Shown in pieces: positions 32,481-44,169 of a stretch of 62,000 bases of DNA. Numbering within the stretch: position 1 is the stretch's first letter; each line of letters starts with the position of its first letter. The position numbers and the translations under genes were made by a program. The DNA is from Cryptomeria japonica. Lineage: Eukaryota > Streptophyta > Pinopsida > Cupressales > Cupressaceae. The stretch covers positions 6,459,001 through 6,521,000 of the forward strand of contig NC_081414.1 in assembly GCF_030272615.1 (NCBI RefSeq), in the 5' to 3' direction. The notes under the pieces were generated by a model. It was given only the letters and a program-made list of their open reading frames with translations. It searched no databases and was not told where the DNA came from.

Positions 32481-33930
32481 AGGTATGCACAACTGTATTC
32501 CTTTGAATAACATCCCATCTTGAATGAAGAAATCCAATCACTTGCTTCTATCTACCGTAACTGGTTTTCTACATGCTCTCCAAGGTTCTCCAAAATCCGG
32601 GTCATCATCATACAAGGTCTTCAATTCCTCATATCCTAATACTATCACTCTTATCTCTGTCAGCAAATTCCTTCTACTCAATGCATCAACAACTTTATTT
32701 GATTTCCCACTTCTATGCTTCACTACAAATGTGTAACTCTGCAAAAATTCTACCCATCTCATATGTCTCTGATTCAACTTACCTTGACTGTTCAAATACT
32801 ACAAGGCTTGATGATCCGTATACAACACAAACTCCTTAGGCAATAGGTAATGTCTCCACTTCTTAAAGGATTGAACTATGACATAAAATTATTGATCATA
32901 CACTGAATAAATCCTCCAGGCATCATTCAATTTCTTACTAAAATAAGCTACTACTTTCCCTTCCTGACTCAAGACTACTCCTATTTCTATTCCACTTGCA
33001 TCACAATCCACTTGAACTACTTTATTCAAATCTAGTAAAGCTAACAAAGGCTGCTCAGTCACTTTCTATTTTAACAGTTCAAAATTTTTGTTTGCTCTGG
33101 TGGTCCACTTGAATTCCTTCTGATCTCCCCTCATGGTCTCAGTCATAGGGTTACAAACTGAACTGAAATTTCTGATGAACTTCCGGTAGAAACTAGCCAA
33201 TCCATGAAATGATCTTAGATCTCCAATGCTTTCCAATGTAGGCCACTCAACAATTGCTTTTACCTTCTCAGGGTCCATCTTCAAGCCATCCTCAAATATC
33301 ACACATTCCAAATAGACTAATTCATCTTTCATGAAAGTACACTTCTTAAGAATTATCAACAACTTTCTTCCCTCAACCTTTGCAAAACTTGTCTCAAATG
33401 CAACAAATGCTCCTCTTTTGTCTTACTGAAAATCAGAATGTCATCCAAATATACAATAACAAACTTACCCAATAATTTCTTCAATACCTCATTCATCAGC
33501 CTCATGAAAGTACTCGGTGCATTAGTTAACCCAGAAGGCATCACCAACCATTCATATAGTCCTTCATTTGTCTTGAATGCTATCTTCCACTCATGTCCTT
33601 CTCTGATCATGATTTGATGATATCCACTCCTCAAGTCTATCTTTGTAAAGTATTTGGCTCTACTCAAACAGTCCACTATGTAATCCATCCTAGGCAAAGG
33701 AAACTGGTATTTCACTATGATCTTGTTTATTGCTTTGGAATCGATGCACATTCTCCACTCTTCATTCTTCTTAGGTGTTAATAATGCTATTACTACACAA
33801 GGGCTTATAATTTCGCTGATAAAACCTTTCTTCAAAAGCTCCTGCAATTCTTTGTTCATCTCTTTATTCTCTTTCGGTGTCATCCAGTGTGCAGATTTGT
33901 TAGACAAACTAGCTTAGGGAACTAGGTCTA
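32481..33930 (-). pseudogene. Reverse transcriptase and RNase H of chromovirus D
   Basis: The RT is open from about 33907 to 33356: [61 protein letters not shown] and the catalytic [10 protein letters not shown] (YLDD at 33440-33451). RT thumb and tether follow (33066-33362: EGLKMDPEKVKAIVEWP, GLASFYRKFI). RNase H comes next with several stops, then LQSYTFVVKHRSGKSNKVVDALSRR near 32660-32730. Frameshifts or stops lie near 33356, 33065, 32890 and 32797. At 33915 a stop precedes the junction with element G, beyond which the protease-RT linker continues (40666 upward). Confidence 0.86.
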
Positions 33931-34804
33931 TGTTAGATACTAGGTTAGTCCCAAAGATACTGAGAGGGGGGGAGGGGGGGTGAATTAGCATCTAACCGGT
34001 AGATGAAATATATAAACTTGTTTGCAACTTTACAACCCAAATTAATATACTAGTAAGCAAATAATAATGCAGTAAAGAGAAACAAAAGAATAAGCATCAA
34101 TGCACACCATAACACATATATTTTTGGTGAGGAAACCCGGTAGGGAAAAAACCTCAGTGGGATTTGTGACCCATAATATTTACTCACTGGCCAATATGAA
34201 TAAATATTACTTAGTACAATAGGGGCCTCCACATGCAGGAAGGCCAACTGCCTAGAGCTCACTGCTCAACAACAAAAATGGAGTCCCACTGACTACAATT
34301 GGATGGTTAAATCCAATAACAATGTACTGCTGAAAATAGCATCTGCAATGCTGGATTCAGTACTAATTTAAGGTCTATCTGATACCTCTTCCATAAACCT
34401 TGCTTCGCTCTGCTCTTCTCTTATTCACTCATAAGATAATTACATCAAAGTGAATATACAATTATTCGCTCTCATATACTGCTTACATACATACCTAATT
34501 ACATTTCAAAATGACCTACAAGATCTCATACATATATGAGTCTTTACAATACATCATGTCGGCTATATAAAAATGATATTACATTACAATACAATTCTTA
34601 TAAACAATATTATTTCCAAGTCAGCTTGGACTGCTGGTATAATCTGTTGCCGGTGTAACTGGATGCTAGTGTGAATAACCTTTTTTGTGATTGTCGGTGC
34701 CAGTAGGTGAAGTCTATTGCCAATATAGCCTGTGAACCATGTTACCAGTTGGTTTCCATCAATGACAACATCAACCATTCTCATGTGAGTGTATAATGCC
34801 AACA
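33931..34804 (-). repeat. 3' LTR of element G
   Basis: In plus orientation it runs TGTTAGATAC to ATGCCAACA. It includes a G-tract (GAGGGGGGGAGGGGGGGTG at 33961-33981) that is the complement of the Copia C-tract box. Most differences from the 39788 copy lie at CCGG-type sites. Confidence 0.9.
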
Positions 34805-34983
34805 ATCTCCCCCTTTGGCATTGATGGCAATACTCATGAGAAAAATCCAAAAATTGATATCCAAAATGAAATCCAAAAACTGAGAGTGCTCCCCCTGAGC
34901 AAATGATCTCCTTCTGTACATTTTTCTCATTACACCACTCCCCCTTTGACATCAATAACAAAGGATGTCAAAAGTATCAAAAA
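34805..34983 (-). other. Element G polypurine tracts and 3' untranslated region
   Basis: On the minus strand the true tract GCCAAAGGGGGAGATTGTTGG abuts the 3' LTR (34801-34818). Two more purine boxes (GCTCAGGGGGAGCAC near 34890 and GTCAAAGGGGGAGTGG near 34940) lie upstream, as in the other Copia families. Confidence 0.8.
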
Positions 34984-37900
34984 TTACCTAGAACCTTGTA
35001 GCCGGTTATGTACAGTCTGGAAAATGTCTGCCAAAACTAAGTTAAGACCTTGCAAAAACTTAGCACTATCAGAAATTATAGTCTTTGTCTGCCGGATCAT
35101 ACAGGCAAGATAATGCATTTGTTGCTCCAATGATCTTTGTCCTTGAATAGTCGCCTTAGATAGCTCATTCCGATGTGTTAACAAATTATCCAATCTAGGA
35201 CCTTCCTTGAACTCCTGGGTTTTCATTCTCAACCTTGCCTTTTCCCTTTCCAACTTCTCAATCTTCTCTTCATAAATTGCCATCTCTTGATCTAAAACTG
35301 ATGTGAGTTTCGAAGAACCAATCATATTGTTAGCAATTTCATCAATTTCTTTCTATGTCTTCTTTATTTGCTCATAAATATCTTCTGTTAAATGGTGTGG
35401 TTTGCATGCTTCCTTGTACAATTCCTTGTATTCCATAATGGTGGAATTCAGTGTCGGTAATAAAGAATCAATCTGTCTTGTACAGTCCTTTATTGTTTTA
35501 TCAAAGAATTCATTCTTCTCCTTATTAACTCTTTCCTTAATGGTCTCCTCATTTATCTTATCTATAGTCTGAATGTTAGAAGAAATGAATTTAGACAATG
35601 TTTCCAATTTACTTATAGACCCATCTATGTGATCAACCTTGCACGCCAGTGCAATCATCTGCAAAATTGGTAAAGAATCATCAATAGCCTTAAATGCTAA
35701 GGCATTGCATTCTGTTATCTTCTTGATGGAATCCAATAATACATCAGTTACATTTGTCAGTCTGTAGTCCATAGTAGAAGTACTGGGAGGAGTGCTAGGA
35801 TCTGTAATAACTTTCTTCTCTTCTCTAGATATCTGTCTAGTTACCTTTATCACTTCTACTTCCTTTCTTCCATCCTTAACCTCTTCTTTATCCACTTTTT
35901 CTTCCTTATTCTCATTCTTGTTTTCATTCTTATTTTCATTCCCTTTCGGTTCAAATACATTCTGTTCTTGTTCCTTTTCTGATTTTGCCGGTATCTCAAT
36001 GTTCTGTTGATTGTCAACAGTGTTGACCAATGACTTAGAGATCTCAACATTTGTAGCTTCAACTTTATTTTCCTCTACAGTATCCTTATCCAACACAATA
36101 TTGATATCCTGAGTGTCAACATTCATGGTGAATAGAATGTTTGACTCAGAATCAACATTATCTGTTTTCACTTCCTCTAATATCTTTTCTTCAAGCTCAT
36201 TTTCCTTTTCTACTGGTGCCTCTGATACTACTGGTGGGGTGTCCTGTTCCGGTGGTGGTAAGTTGTCCTTAACTGAATATCCCAACCTTACCCTTACCCT
36301 TATCTGTCTTCTGATATACTTTAGTAAATGATTTATCAATCTTTTGTCTATCTTTCTCTTCTTTCTTCTCCTTCTCAACAAAGAATATATCCCATTTATT
36401 AGTTGTTTCATCTGCAATCTCTTTAACTCTGTCGGCCATAAGAATAACTTGTCGGTGACCACTCACAAAAATAGTCCTGTTAGCTTCAGATATCAAGTCA
36501 TCTATTTCTTGCATTGAATTAACAGGATGAACGACTAACATAGCCTCAACCTTCAATTTCTTGTCTAACTCCATGACAAACATTCTCTTTGCTTCAAGTC
36601 TTAAGTATAAATCATTAGGAAGAACATCTAAAACTTCAATAAGAACTTTCTTATATATATCAAGATACAAAATAATGCTTTCCTCAATAGTATCCTTATC
36701 TGAATCCTTAAAAGAATGATAAAACTTATTAATATTACTAAGATTTCCTTCCTGAGTAATTTCATTTACCAATTCTTCCGGTGAAAGAGTATCTGGTTCC
36801 TTTTCTCCTGGTTGTTTCTTTGGTGTGACTTTCTTCTTCTGACCACTGGGCTCTCTTACAACCTATTGTTTCTTTTCGAGTGTTCTTGATTTCTTTGGAG
36901 ATGGAGCAAGTGTCGGTGAGGGTTTTCTTTTCTTTCTGTCCACCCTTTTGAATTCAGCTGCCTTACCACTGTCAGAATCAGATGAGGTAGCCATAGGAGA
37001 AATATGTGCTACCGGTTGTTGTTATGATTTTCTTTCTTGTTCAACAACACCTCTCATCAGATCTAGTTTCAATAATCCCTTCTTAACAATTTCTACAAAC
37101 TTAGAAGTATCTTTTATTTCTTTTTCTCTTTTCTTCCTTTTCTTCTGCATAGCAACACCACTCTCTATAGTTTCAGCATTACCAAATATCTCCTTTGTCG
37201 GTTCCAGTGGAGCATCTAGGAGTATTTTAGCATATGAATCCAAGATGTGTGAATTGACCTCATAGCCCATCTCTGTTATCTAGATAGTTCTAAGTCTAAC
37301 TGCCTCCATCCATACTTCATCTCTTTTAATCACAAAGCATATTTTTTTGTCATATTTCTCTACAATGTTTTGAGGAATCCTTTCCCTTTGCCTCATTTTT
37401 GCTTGAAAGTTCTTGAAATACTCTTTTACCAGTTTTCGCTATCTGAGCCCATGCTGGTAATTGCCTCCTTTATCTATTTTCCAATAGAAATATCATAGGC
37501 AAAGTCCTTGTGTCCAATACCAGGAATGACCTTTGAGAAATACAACATTAGGAACACAATCAGGTTCCCAAACTTGAAAGTTCCCTTCTTGTCACCTTTG
37601 ATCTTGTGCAAATTTTCCAACAATTCATCTTTCAACCATTCACAGTGTGAATTTTTGCATTATTCATAATCATCTCATAGGCACTATTAATGTATGAACT
37701 TGATATAGAATTCAACCTATTAGTGTGAGTAAATTTGTATCCAATAACCATACTTAACATTGTTGTCAGTTATATCACTAACCCTAAGTGATCTGTTATC
37801 AAATGTAGCTCTGGTTAAGCTCATAACCTCTTTGTTTGGAATTTTCTTTTTCTTACCAAGCCTAGTACCGGTAGAAGGTAAACTAGTAACAACCTTAATT

Positions 37901-38310
37901 GCTTCCTTAGTTATCTTGAAAAATGAATCTAACCACAAAAATTCTTCGTGAACTCTGCTAAGAACATAACGGATAATCTCATCTGAGAATTTAGGCATAT
38001 GAAGGATGTCAATGAACCCTAAATCCTCAACAATCTTGTCTTCCGGTTTGACTATACCTTGGTTGTTAGTAATAACATTTATGAACATATTCTTTAAATA
38101 TTTGGACCCTAAATCTTCGATGTTACAATGAATGTATGTCCTAGGGTCTTCAGCAAATGTGACTCCCTTCGAAATTTTTGAAAATGCACTTATGGAGTCA
38201 TCCAACTTAGCTATCTTAGGGATGATTTTGAAGAGAGGTCTAGGTCACTTGACATTTTCCAGAATAGTGGGGTTTGCAATGAATTCGGGAATAGAAGATG
38301 AAGATGCCAT
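34984..38310 (-). pseudogene. ORF2 of element G, unknown function
   Basis: The minus-strand ATG at 38308-38310 (MASSSSIPEF) opens a frame broken by a few stops and shifts. The N-terminal domain (about 38205-37720) has KFSDEIIRYVLSRVHEEF and KITKEAIKVVTSLPSTG. MGYEVNSHILDSYAKILL follows at 37270. Next is a region rich in Lys/Glu with helical segments (36772-36269), an Asn/Lys/Glu-rich linker and two further helical stretches (35900-35353 and 35325-34984). The same blocks in the same order occur in element F. The N-terminal block loosely recalls the putative plant transposon proteins found in other LTR elements; I cannot name a function. No enzyme motif is visible. Confidence 0.6.
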
Positions 38311-38689
38311 CTCATAAGATAAATACCTTTTAACTGAAAAACCTTGGATGCCTTGAAAATCCTTTCCTGCTTTGCTTCGTGAATGTTGGTGCTCAACTTT
38401 TGCGCTCTTCAAATGCTTGAATGCTTTGGTAAGTTGAAATGAGAAATTACCGTGCTTTATAACCAAAAAGTTAACTTACAACCGCATTAAATGCTTCACT
38501 AGTGAAGTAAATTTTCATTGTAACTCAACATGTTTGCCGATAAAAAAGAAATATAAATTCTTACCACCAAATGAGGGTAAATGCATGATCTTCAATTAGT
38601 TGCCTTACCCCTAAGGATTATTCCTTAGTTAGATGAAAAATCTTTTGCCAGTGCAGAGACAGATTCATCATTCCTCTAATCTCTCTTCC
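38311..38689 (-). other. Spacer between Gag and ORF2 of element G
   Basis: About 380 bases hold no supported ORF. The spacer separates the zinc-knuckle Gag from the ATG of ORF2. Element F has a similar spacer (58237-58678), which suggests ORF2 is expressed separately rather than as part of one polyprotein. Confidence 0.5.
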
Positions 38690-39775
38690 TGATCCATTGT
38701 TTAGTGAATTCTTGCTTGATTTCATTTACCTTTTCTTTGCCTTTGTCATTAGATACTTTATTATTCGCTGGTACACTCTTGCTTCTATAAAATTTTGCAA
38801 TATGCCCAATCTTGTTACATACATAACAAGTTACATTGTTTCTCTGAATAGCCTTTCCATAACCTTGACCGGTTTGAGTTCTTCATTGATTAGATAAATG
38901 TCCAAATCTACCACAAACATAGCATTTCACATTCATTCTGCAATTGTCTGAGTTATGACCATTTTTATTGCATTTGGAACATTGACCGATGGATGAGTTT
39001 GTATTCTGATTATTTCTAAATCTGCACTGATTTGCTCTATGAATAAATTTGTTGCAATTAAAACATTTCCCATTTAATTTATAAGCATTAGGTTGCCTTA
39101 CTGGTTTGCTGTGATCATGATTGTTTGCAGTTCCAGAACTCTCTCCATGTTCAAATCCAAGTTCAACTGTTTCTCCATCAGGTTTTTGACTTTTCAGCAT
39201 ATCATCAAGCTTGTTTGAACTCTTCTTGAATTTGTCTTTGTATTCATTTGCAGTGACGAATTCACCTTCCAAAGTGCTAACTTGTCTCATAAGTTCCTCT
39301 TTGTCATGTTGCATGTAAATCAAATCTGTTTTAAGCATATCATTTTCTTAACTAAGCCTTAGATATTCATCTAATCTTTCATTAAGTCTTCTAGCCAAAT
39401 CTTCTTCATTCCTCTTTCTATCTTTAATATCCTTGCATAATCTCATGGTTAAATCTTGCATCTCATTCTTCATGTTACTGTTCTCTTGTCTCAGTTTCTC
39501 TGCAATATCTCTGAGAGTTTCCTTTTCTTCATCATCTTGATTTTGTAATTGCACATGTAATTCTTTTATCTTATTCTTTGCTATAACCAGGTTATCTTGA
39601 AGTGCTTGAATGAATTCCCTAACAATTCTAAGTTCATCTTCCAGTTTGATATTCCTCAATTTTTCTGCATCAAAATATTCAAGAGCTCCTTCCAACTATT
39701 GTCTCAAACTTTCCATCGGTACCAGTTTCATAACCTTCCTCAAGTTGTTAGGCTTTTGCAAATAGAGGACTAGGC
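38690..39775 (-). pseudogene. Reduced Gag of element G: coiled coil plus four zinc knuckles
   Basis: The minus-strand frame from about 39695 is a long heptad-rich helix (LRIVREFIQALQDNLVIAKNK, AEKLRQENSNMKNEMQDL), then a stop and a second helical part (39338). Next are knuckles CFNCNKFIHRANQC, CSKCNKNGHNSDNC and CYVCGRFGHLSNQ. After a stop there is a fourth, CYVCNKIGHIAKFY, whose last Cys is Tyr. The N-terminal Copia Gag domain (GSNYxxW...) is absent, and there is no room for it between the primer site and the helix. The knuckles suggest RNA binding. It may need a partner element's capsid. Confidence 0.72.
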
Positions 39776-40665
39776 TCTGATACCAATTGTTAGATACTAG
39801 GTTAGTCCCAAAGACACTGAGAGGGGGGGGGGGGGGGGGGGGGTGAATCAGAGTCTAATCGGTAGATGAAATATTTAAACTTGTTTACAACTTTACAACC
39901 CAAATTAATATAGCAGTAAGCAAATAATAATGCAGTAAAGAGAAACAAAAGAATAAGCATCAAAGCACACCATAACACATATATTTTTGGCGAGGAAACC
40001 CGGTAGGGGAAAAACCTCGGTGGGATTTGTGACCCACAATATTTACTCATTGGCCAATATGAATAAATATTACTTAGTACAATAGGGCCTGCACATGCAG
40101 GAAGGCCAATTGCCTAGAGCTCACTCCTACAACAAAAATGGAGTCCCACTGACTACAATTGGATGGTTAAATCCAATAACAATGTACTGCTCAAAATAGC
40201 ATCGACAATGCTGGATTTAGTATTGGTTTAAGCTCTATCTGATACCTTTGCCATAAACCTTTCTTTGCTCTACTCTTTTCTTATTCGCTCATAAGATAAT
40301 TACATCAAAGTGCATATACAATTATTCACTCTCATATACCGCTTACATAGATTACCTAATTACATTTCAAAATGACCTACAAGATCTCATACATATATGA
40401 TTCTTTACAATACATCATGTCAGCTATACAAAAATGATATTACATTACAATACAATTCGTATAAACAATATTATTTCCAAGTCGGCTTGGACTGTCGGTA
40501 TAATCTACTGCCGATGTAACTGGATGCCAGTGTGAATAACCTTTGTTGTGACTGCCGGTGCTGGTAGGTGAAGTCTATTGCCGGTATAGCCTATGAACCA
40601 TGTTACCAGTTGGTTTTCATCAATGAAAAAATCAACCATTCTCATTTGAGTGTATAATGCCAACA
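39776..40665 (-). repeat. 5' LTR of element G with adjoining primer site
   Basis: The LTR is 39788-40665. On the minus strand ATTGGTATCAGAGCC (39774-39787) follows it, the initiator-Met primer site. A run of about 20 G (39823-39842) replaces the shorter tract of the other LTR. Confidence 0.9.
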
Positions 40666-40670
40666 GTCCA

Positions 40671-42270
40671 TGCAATGACTAATACTTCTCACAGGTGGCA
40701 ATCCATCAGGCACATTATCTGAAATGATGTCTTTATATTCTATCAACAAATCTTTTATCTCTTCCGGTTGTTCCTCTTCATGCTCTGGATTCTCAGTCTT
40801 CTTAGGAACTAAGACAAAACACACATTCTCATGTCTCAATTCATCAGGAATTCCCTTCCATCCACCAAAAAAATTCTATCATTCATATAGACTTCACTCT
40901 TCAAAGGTTCCTCCAAGGGCAACAAGGTTTGCTTCATCCCATTGGCCACAATAGTGTTTGTATTCTTCTTCCCATCATGTATTGCCTATGTATCAAACTG
41001 CCAAGGTATACCCAACAAAAGATGACAAATATCCATAGGCATAATATCACACAAGACTTCATCATGATAATTCCCAATTTTCAATTTCACCAAACATTTC
41101 TCTCTTACTAACAACTTATGTTCATCCTGAATCCATGCTATTTGATAAGCCTTAGGGTGCTTCAATCTTTCCAAATTAAACTTATTCACCATCTCTTCTA
41201 AAACAAGATTATCCGTACTACCACTATCAATAACAACTTTACAACACTTACCAGATACCTTACATCTGGTCTTGAGCAAATTCTTTCTCTGCAAGGGCTC
41301 TTCATCTCTCCTAGTATGACACAAAGCTCTCCTCATCATCAATAGTTCTCCATCTTCTGGTTTATTATCTGATCCAATGGGGTTTTCTTCCACCACTACT
41401 GTTCTTTCGGTATTCTCTGTCTTCTTACACTCGAAAGCATGATGTCCTTCTCCTCCATACTTATAGCAAGTTCCTCTAAATGCCCTCATGTCTTATCTTC
41501 CAAAATTCTCATTCTTGTAGCCATCTGGTTCTCTCCTCCGGTAGAAATTTCTATCATCTTTCCGATATGAATTGCCTTCTTTTCTCACTTCTTTGTCCTT
41601 GTTCAGATCCGTACAAGTTCCCCTACCTCTGATATATCCTCTTCCTCCTTGAAATTTTCCTAAGGAAAACCTTCCACCTCTGCCTCTCTGCCTCTGCTCA
41701 TGTCTTTTGTTTATCTCCTCTTCTGCATTCAAGGCATACTGGTAAGCCTCTTCAACACCGTAGTTTGATCAAATTGAGTTTGTCTTGTATAGACACCCGC
41801 AATACATTTTAATATCTTGCAACTTGTTCAACTTCATCATCAACATTTCCAAATCTGATATTCAACTTGTAAAATGCTTCAGTGTATTCCTTCACACTAG
41901 ATTCGTTCAGTCTTAAATTCTGCAACTTCCAAAATAGATTCACTTGATAATCAATTGGAATAAATTTTGATTTCATCTTAGCAACCATACAATCCCATGT
42001 CTTGATCTTCTCTTTACCTCTTCTTTGTCTATCAACATGCAAATTCTCCCACCAAAGAGATGCATGACCTTTCAACCGGGTACAAGCATATTTCACCTTC
42101 CTTTCTTCTGCAGTGTTTTCAAAATCAATATATTTCTCCATCTCCGAGATCCAATCCATCAATTCATTCAAATCCAACTTTCCATCTTATTCTGGTGGGG
42201 TAAAATGAGGTTTACTATTTTCCCTACTCAAAACCTTCAAAAACCTTTCCTCATCCGAATCAACTACTAG
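40671..42270 (-). pseudogene. Gag and protease of chromovirus D
   Basis: The minus-strand Gag has LKGHASLWWENLHVDR, KEKIKTWDCMVAKMKSKFIP and SSVKEYTEAFYKLNIRFGNVDDEVEQVARY (42177-41809), typical of chromovirus capsid. A basic Gly/Arg region (41730-41500) leads to a zinc knuckle, CYKYGGEGHHAFEC (about 41470), with its second Cys changed to Tyr. The protease active site VVIDSGSTDNLVLEEM is near 41190-41240, with LLLGIPWQFD near 41000. The linker to RT runs to 40671 and ends at the element G insertion. Breaks are few: a frame change near 41760-41809 and stops near 41490 and 40985. Confidence 0.83.
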
Positions 42271-42544
42271 TGGGTTTACTTGTTTTTCTGAGGCTTCTTC
42301 TCCTTCATCTTCACTTACATCTTCAATGTGTTGGCCTCTTCTTTGGGCTGTCTCCACGGCTTCCAACTGAGCTGCTATTCCTCACAATTTTTCCATCGTA
42401 GTAGGGTCTGCATTCCCATGCGCTCCACCATTTCTAGTTCCTCTTCGCGCCATCTTTATGCTAGTCCTCTGTAGCTGTAGGTCAGATTCAAAGTTAGCCA
42501 ACCTACAACAAAATTCTCAGGACAACACAATCTCCAGAACGAAA

Positions 42545-42560
42545 GCTCGCTTTGATACCA
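42545..42560 (-). other. Primer binding site of chromovirus D
   Basis: On the minus strand TGGTATCAAAGCGAGC begins two bases after the LTR end. It is one change from the initiator-Met site. Confidence 0.85.
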
Positions 42561-42562
42561 CT

Positions 42563-43345
42563 TGAAGTAGTCACCGGCTAGGAGGGACCTCAAAGAGATC
42601 AGTCCAGACCGGTCAACAAGAATAAACACAACGGAAAAATAGGGACATGATGGAGGTAATGCAAAACAAATTGAATTATATCATGAAAACTGTTTACAAC
42701 CAACCGGTAACAACTGGGTTACAAAAACTGGCTCACAGGCCTGCTAAAACATGCTCAAAATACAAAATAGGTCACAATCGAGACCTCAAATCTTAAGATC
42801 TATCTTCTATGCTCAGTCTAACTTCTTGATTATATTCTAATGCTCTATTACAATGATTTATATGATCCAAGGGGATATGGCTGGCCCAAAAAGGGATCAA
42901 AACCCAAAGAACAAGACCTAACGTGCAAAACCAACAAGGTCGGCCTCCGCCAAAGAAATTCCTCCAGAAAATCCAAAGGATGAAGTGTAGATCATGGGAA
43001 AAGGTTGGCCACACACTAAGTAACATCAGAATCAATGCTCAGGGCTCTGCAAGATATGGAAGGGATCTGGTAGATCACCAATGCAAATAGGTCTTGACAC
43101 CCGGTAATAGAAAACTGTCTTAGAAAATGGTAGTGTTAACTTGCCGAAAAATGATCCAAATGCTCCATGGTTTGGAAATAAGGAAGATGATCAGGTCTTC
43201 ATGAAAATCCAACTCCATAGGTTCCAGTGAGCCAAATCCGGGACACATAGAAAGAAATATTGAAAGTGCAAACAAAAAGAAAAACATAAAGGAAATATTT
43301 TTGGTTGATGTAAGATTGCTATGAATCGGGGAAGCTCCTGCATCA
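42563..43345 (-). repeat. Chromovirus D LTR, inner copy on the 5' side
   Basis: TGAAGTAGTCACCGG...CTCCTGCATCA in plus orientation, directly next to the primer site. It is followed by AACAT and then a second LTR copy. The bases after it (AACAT) do not match the left flank of the element (CTGTT). Confidence 0.87.
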
Positions 43346-43350
43346 AACAT

Positions 43351-44123
43351 CGGCTAGGAGGGACCTCAAAGAGATCTGTCCAGACCGGTCAACAATCGTA
43401 AACATAATGGAAATGTAGGGACATGATGGAGGAAATGCAAAATAGATTGAATTATATCATGAAAACTATTTACAACCAACCGGTAACAACCGGGTTACAG
43501 AAACCGACTCACAGGCCTGCTAAAACATGCTCAAAATACATAACAAGTCACAAACGAGACCTCAAATCTTAAGATCTATCTTCTATACCCAGTCTAACTT
43601 CTTGATTACATTCTAATTCTATATTACAATGATTTATCAATCAAAGGGGATCCGATCAGCCCAAAAAGGGATCAAAACCAGAAGAACAAGACCTAACGTG
43701 CAAAACCAACAAAGTCGGCCTCCGCCAAAAGAATTCCTCCGAAAAATCCAAAGGATGAAGTGTAGATCACGGGAAAAAGTCAACCACACGCTAAGGAACA
43801 TCAGAATCAACATTCAAGGATCTGCAAGCTATGGAAGGGATCTGATAGATCACCAATGTAAATAGGTCCAGGCAACCGATAAGAGAAAAACTATCTCAGA
43901 AACTGGTAGTGATAACTTGTCGGAAAATTATCCAAATGCTCCACGGTTTGGAAATAAGGAAGATGATGAGGTCTTCAAGAAAAATAAAACTCCACAAGTT
44001 CCGGTGAGCCAAATCCAGGACAGATAGAAAAAAAATGTTGAAACTAAAAACATAAAGCAAAACAAAAAGGGAATATTTTTGGTTGATGCAAGATTGCTAT
44101 GAACCGGGGATGCTCCTGCATCA
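43351..44123 (-). repeat. Chromovirus D LTR, outer duplicate copy
   Basis: It repeats the inner copy but lacks its first 12 bases on the plus strand (starts CGGCTAGGAGG). It is followed by CTATT, which matches the left flank CTGTT with one transition. The outer copy, not the inner, therefore marks the original boundary. Confidence 0.82.
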
Positions 44124-44169
44124 CTATTTTTCACATTCATATGTTGCCATCAATTCCAAAGGGGGAGAT
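44124..44169 (+). other. Last interior bases and polypurine tract of Copia 2
   Basis: Following the D target duplication, GTTGCCATCAATTCCAAAGGGGGAGAT leads straight to TGTTGG. The tract (44158-44169) is separated from the rest of Copia 2 by chromovirus D. Confidence 0.82.

Larger units (their letters stand above)
33931..40665 (-). mobile_element. Element G: non-autonomous Copia-like element with reduced Gag and a long unknown ORF
   Basis: LTRs of 874 and 878 bp (33931-34804 and 39788-40665) flank the element. The TSD is GTCTA/GTCCA (33926-33930, 40666-40670; one transition). On the minus strand an initiator-Met primer site follows the 5' LTR and AAAGGGGGAG precedes the 3' LTR. The interior encodes a Gag with coiled coil and four zinc knuckles, then a second ORF of about 1,000 codons unlike any pol domain. 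No protease, integrase, RT or RNase H motif is visible. It splits chromovirus D between protease and RT, in the same orientation. Its layout matches element F. Confidence 0.88.
11594..44123 (-). mobile_element. Chromovirus D: Ty3/Gypsy element with chromodomain, split by Copia A and element G
   Basis: On the minus strand the order is LTR (two copies, 43351-44123 and 42563-43345), primer site, gag, protease, [element G], RT, RNase H, integrase, [Copia A], chromodomain, 3' LTR (11594-12377). RT before integrase marks Ty3/Gypsy, and the C-terminal chromodomain marks a chromovirus. The flanks CTGTT (11589-11593) and CTATT (44124-44128) are a TSD with one transition. Without the two inserts and their duplications the element would be about 7 kb, a normal size. 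Confidence 0.87.
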
